NCBI GenBank assembly: GCA_002725095.1
Contig: PBQQ01000075.1
Span: 6,972 to 15,029, forward strand
Direction of reading: 5' to 3'
Source: Gammaproteobacteria bacterium
GTDB lineage: Bacteria; Pseudomonadota; Gammaproteobacteria; Pseudomonadales; Azotimanducaceae
Length of the DNA stretch: 8,058 bases
The notes below the pieces were generated by a model. It searched no databases and was not told the origin of the DNA. It saw only the letters and a list, made by a program, of their open reading frames with translations. Shown piece after piece: positions 6,486-8,058 of this stretch. Both the position numbers and the translations under genes were made by a program. The stretch's first letter is position 1, and each line of letters begins with the position of its first letter.

Positions 6486-7784
6486 ATGCTCAGCTCTGTT
6501 GATCGCTTCTTTGGTTTGTCGGCAAACGGCACTAATCTATCGCGCGAAGTCACGGCAGGCCTCACTACTTTTTTGGCCATGGCCTACATCACGGTTGTGA
6601 ACCCGTTAATTCTCTCAGACGCGGGCATGGACTTTGGCGCGGTATTTGTCGCCACCTGCTGTGCGGCTGCGTTTGGCTCATTGGTTATGGGCTTGCTCGC
6701 GAATTACCCCATTGGTCTAGCGCCGGGCATGGGTCAGAACGCATTTTTTACCTACGCGGTGGTCATCGGCTCTGGGCATCCTTGGCAAACGGCCTTAGGC
6801 GCGGTTTTTCTGTCGGGCATTATATTTATTCTGATCAGTTTGCTGCCTATTCGCGCTTGGTTAATAAACTCCATTCCACGCAATCTGAAGCTCGGTATGG
6901 CGGCGGGCATTGGCTTTTTTCTGGCCTTTATCGCTATGAAAAACGCCGGCATTGTCGACGCCAATGCCGCCACCTTTGTCACCCTTGGTAATCTGATCTC
7001 TTTTGGTCCACTTATGGCCTTTACCGGCTTTTTTGCGATTACCGCCATGGCCGCGCGCGGCTATCGCAGTGCGGTGATTCTCGGCATGGTACTGGTGTCG
7101 GTGATCGGCTGGCTCAGCGGCCAAGCCGACTTTGTTGGGCTGGCGTCTGCACCCCCTTCAGCCGCTCCAGTATTTATGCAATTGGACATCGCTGCAGCGC
7201 TGGATATCTCGATGCTCAGTGTGGTGCTGACCCTGTTGCTAGTGGACGTTTTCGATACTGCCGGCACGCTGGTCGGCGTTGCAACGCGCGGCAAGATGAT
7301 GGACGACGCCGGGCGATTGCCGCGCCTTGGCCGCGCCTTGCTGGCGGACTCAAGCGCCACCGCGGTGGGTGCGCTGCTCGGCACGTCTTCAACCACCTCG
7401 TTTATCGAGAGTGCGGCGGGCGTGGAAAGTGGCGGACGCACCGGGCTAAGTGCCGTGGTCGTTGGCGTCGCTTTTCTGCTGTGTCTGATCTTAGCGCCCC
7501 TTGCACAAAGCATTCCTGCCTATGCGGCAGCGGCCGCACTGCTTTTTGTGTCGGCGTCTATGGCGCAAACTTTGGTCGACGTTGACTGGCCAGACATCAC
7601 GGAGTCGACCCCAGCCATTATTACCGCGCTGGTTATGCCGTTGAGCTTTTCTGTGGCCAATGGCATCGGTGTCGGTTTCATCAGCTATGTGGTGATCAAG
7701 CTGCTCGCGGGCCGGGCCAAAGAAGTGCCCGCCGCGGTGCTTGTCGTCGCTCTGGTGTTCGCCGCGAAATTCGTATTTTTATAG
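6486..7784 (+). CDS. NCS2/AzgA-family purine (guanine/hypoxanthine/adenine-type) permease
   Basis: 432 residues, the usual length for the AzgA branch of the NCS2 nucleobase transporters. These inner-membrane proteins import purine bases by proton symport. The N-terminus VDRFFGLSANGTNLSREVTA is characteristic. NYPIGLAPGMGQNAFFTY (73-90), VDVFDTAGTLVGVA (253-266), GTSSTTSFIES (299-309) and the AGVESGGRTGLSA block (311-323) are family signatures of the substrate site. Many hydrophobic segments span the protein, consistent with the 14-helix 7+7 fold. Which base is preferred (guanine/hypoxanthine like GhxP/PbuG, or adenine like AdeP) cannot be read by eye. A TAAGG site six bases upstream supports the ATG at 6486. 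A strong terminator follows the stop, so the gene is likely a single transcription unit. Confidence 0.93.
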   Translation: MLSSVDRFFGLSANGTNLSREVTAGLTTFLAMAYITVVNPLILSDAGMDFGAVFVATCCAAAFGSLVMGLLANYPIGLAPGMGQNAFFTYAVVIGSGHPWQTALGAVFLSGIIFILISLLPIRAWLINSIPRNLKLGMAAGIGFFLAFIAMKNAGIVDANAATFVTLGNLISFGPLMAFTGFFAITAMAARGYRSAVILGMVLVSVIGWLSGQADFVGLASAPPSAAPVFMQLDIAAALDISMLSVVLTLLLVDVFDTAGTLVGVATRGKMMDDAGRLPRLGRALLADSSATAVGALLGTSSTTSFIESAAGVESGGRTGLSAVVVGVAFLLCLILAPLAQSIPAYAAAAALLFVSASMAQTLVDVDWPDITESTPAIITALVMPLSFSVANGIGVGFISYVVIKLLAGRAKEVPAAVLVVALVFAAKFVFL

Positions 7785-7793
7785 CGCGCATAG

Positions 7794-7822
7794 AAAAAGC
7801 GGCCCGTTGTGAGCCGCTTTTT
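7794..7822. terminator. Bidirectional rho-independent terminator
   Basis: AAAAAGCGGC (7794-7803) and GCCGCTTTTT (7813-7822) form a perfect ten-bp stem around a nine-base loop. The T run on the plus strand ends the permease transcript. The A run on the left arm becomes a U tract on the minus strand, serving the convergent TonB receptor gene whose stop is at 7844. Confidence 0.9.
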
Positions 7823-7843
7823 ATCTCTTCAAGTACCACTAGC

Positions 7844-8058
7844 TTAGAAGGTGTACTGAACCTTCGCCAAGAAGTGGCGTGGCAACTCTGGTAAAACAAT
7901 GGCGCTGCCAAAGAGGTTCGGGAAGTTAGCACGGAAGTAACGCTCATCCGTTAGGTTTTTACCCGTCAAAGACACGTTCCAAGACTCGGATTCCCAACCA
8001 AGAGTCATATTCAACAACGTATACGCTGGCAGAATAACGCTGTTGGAGAAGCCTGAAG
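7844..8058 (-). CDS. TonB-dependent outer-membrane receptor, C-terminal end (5' part beyond window)
   Basis: Only the last 70 codons are present. The translation includes LPAYTLLNMTLGWESESWNV, then SLTGKNLTDERYFRANFP, and ends PRHFLAKVQYTF followed by TAA. The NLTDERY block, the PR-x-F segment and the terminal aromatic residue (F) are the standard ending of TonB-dependent receptor beta-barrels. These insert into the outer membrane and take up siderophores, cofactors or oligosaccharides. The substrate cannot be told from this fragment. Transcription runs towards the permease and ends at the shared terminator. Confidence 0.9.
   Translation of the reverse strand, partial: SGFSNSVILPAYTLLNMTLGWESESWNVSLTGKNLTDERYFRANFPNLFGSAIVLPELPRHFLAKVQYTF

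Noticed and set aside
7061..7513. Long antisense ORF inside the permease gene (and similar antisense ORFs within the DUF3604 genes)
   Set aside because: Low-complexity Ser/Thr/Pro/Arg-rich or Arg-rich translations, no ribosome binding site, and they overlap well-supported genes; they are frame shadows.

Overview
The window looks like chromosomal DNA of a marine-type gammaproteobacterium. This is inferred from the gene families present (DUF3604 lipoproteins, a TonB-dependent receptor, an AzgA-type NCS2 purine permease), GGAG/AAGG-type ribosome binding sites and a roughly balanced base composition; no rRNA or marker gene fixes the taxon. No mobile element, CRISPR array, tRNA or rRNA is visible.

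Left part (1-4801, all minus strand). Read 5'->3' on the minus strand this is a probable operon: a small DUF1330 protein, a complete DUF3604 protein, a thioredoxin-fold protein, and a second DUF3604 protein cut by the window edge. The highlight is the thioredoxin-fold gene. A naive ORF caller splits it into two ORFs (1649-2131 and 992-1633) separated by one in-frame TGA. The two parts are in the same frame and together make one 379-residue redoxin plus TPR protein. The TGA falls exactly at the first redox-active position, giving a W-S-S-W-U-G-C motif. A stem-loop with a five-base CGUGU loop lies 14-33 nt after the TGA, where a bacterial SECIS element belongs. I therefore annotate it as one selenocysteine-containing protein, flanked by two paralogous DUF3604 (PHP-like, metal-site) proteins that appear to be exported.

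Middle part (4802-6255). A divergent intergenic region of 162 bp carries two short palindromes. Rightward genes follow: a glutathione S-transferase-like protein with a C-terminal membrane anchor, and a small protein resembling the winged-helix MGMT/Atl1 group.

Right part (6256-8058). A 230-bp gap precedes a full-length NCS2/AzgA-family purine permease. It ends at a strong bidirectional hairpin terminator shared with a convergent TonB-dependent receptor gene, of which only the last 70 codons are in the window.

How the genes may work together: the left cluster joins thiol/selenol redox chemistry to two exported metal-site proteins of unknown function. The GST-like gene across the divergent promoter is also a thioredoxin-fold protein. 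The shared pathway is not known, and any functional link is inference from gene order.
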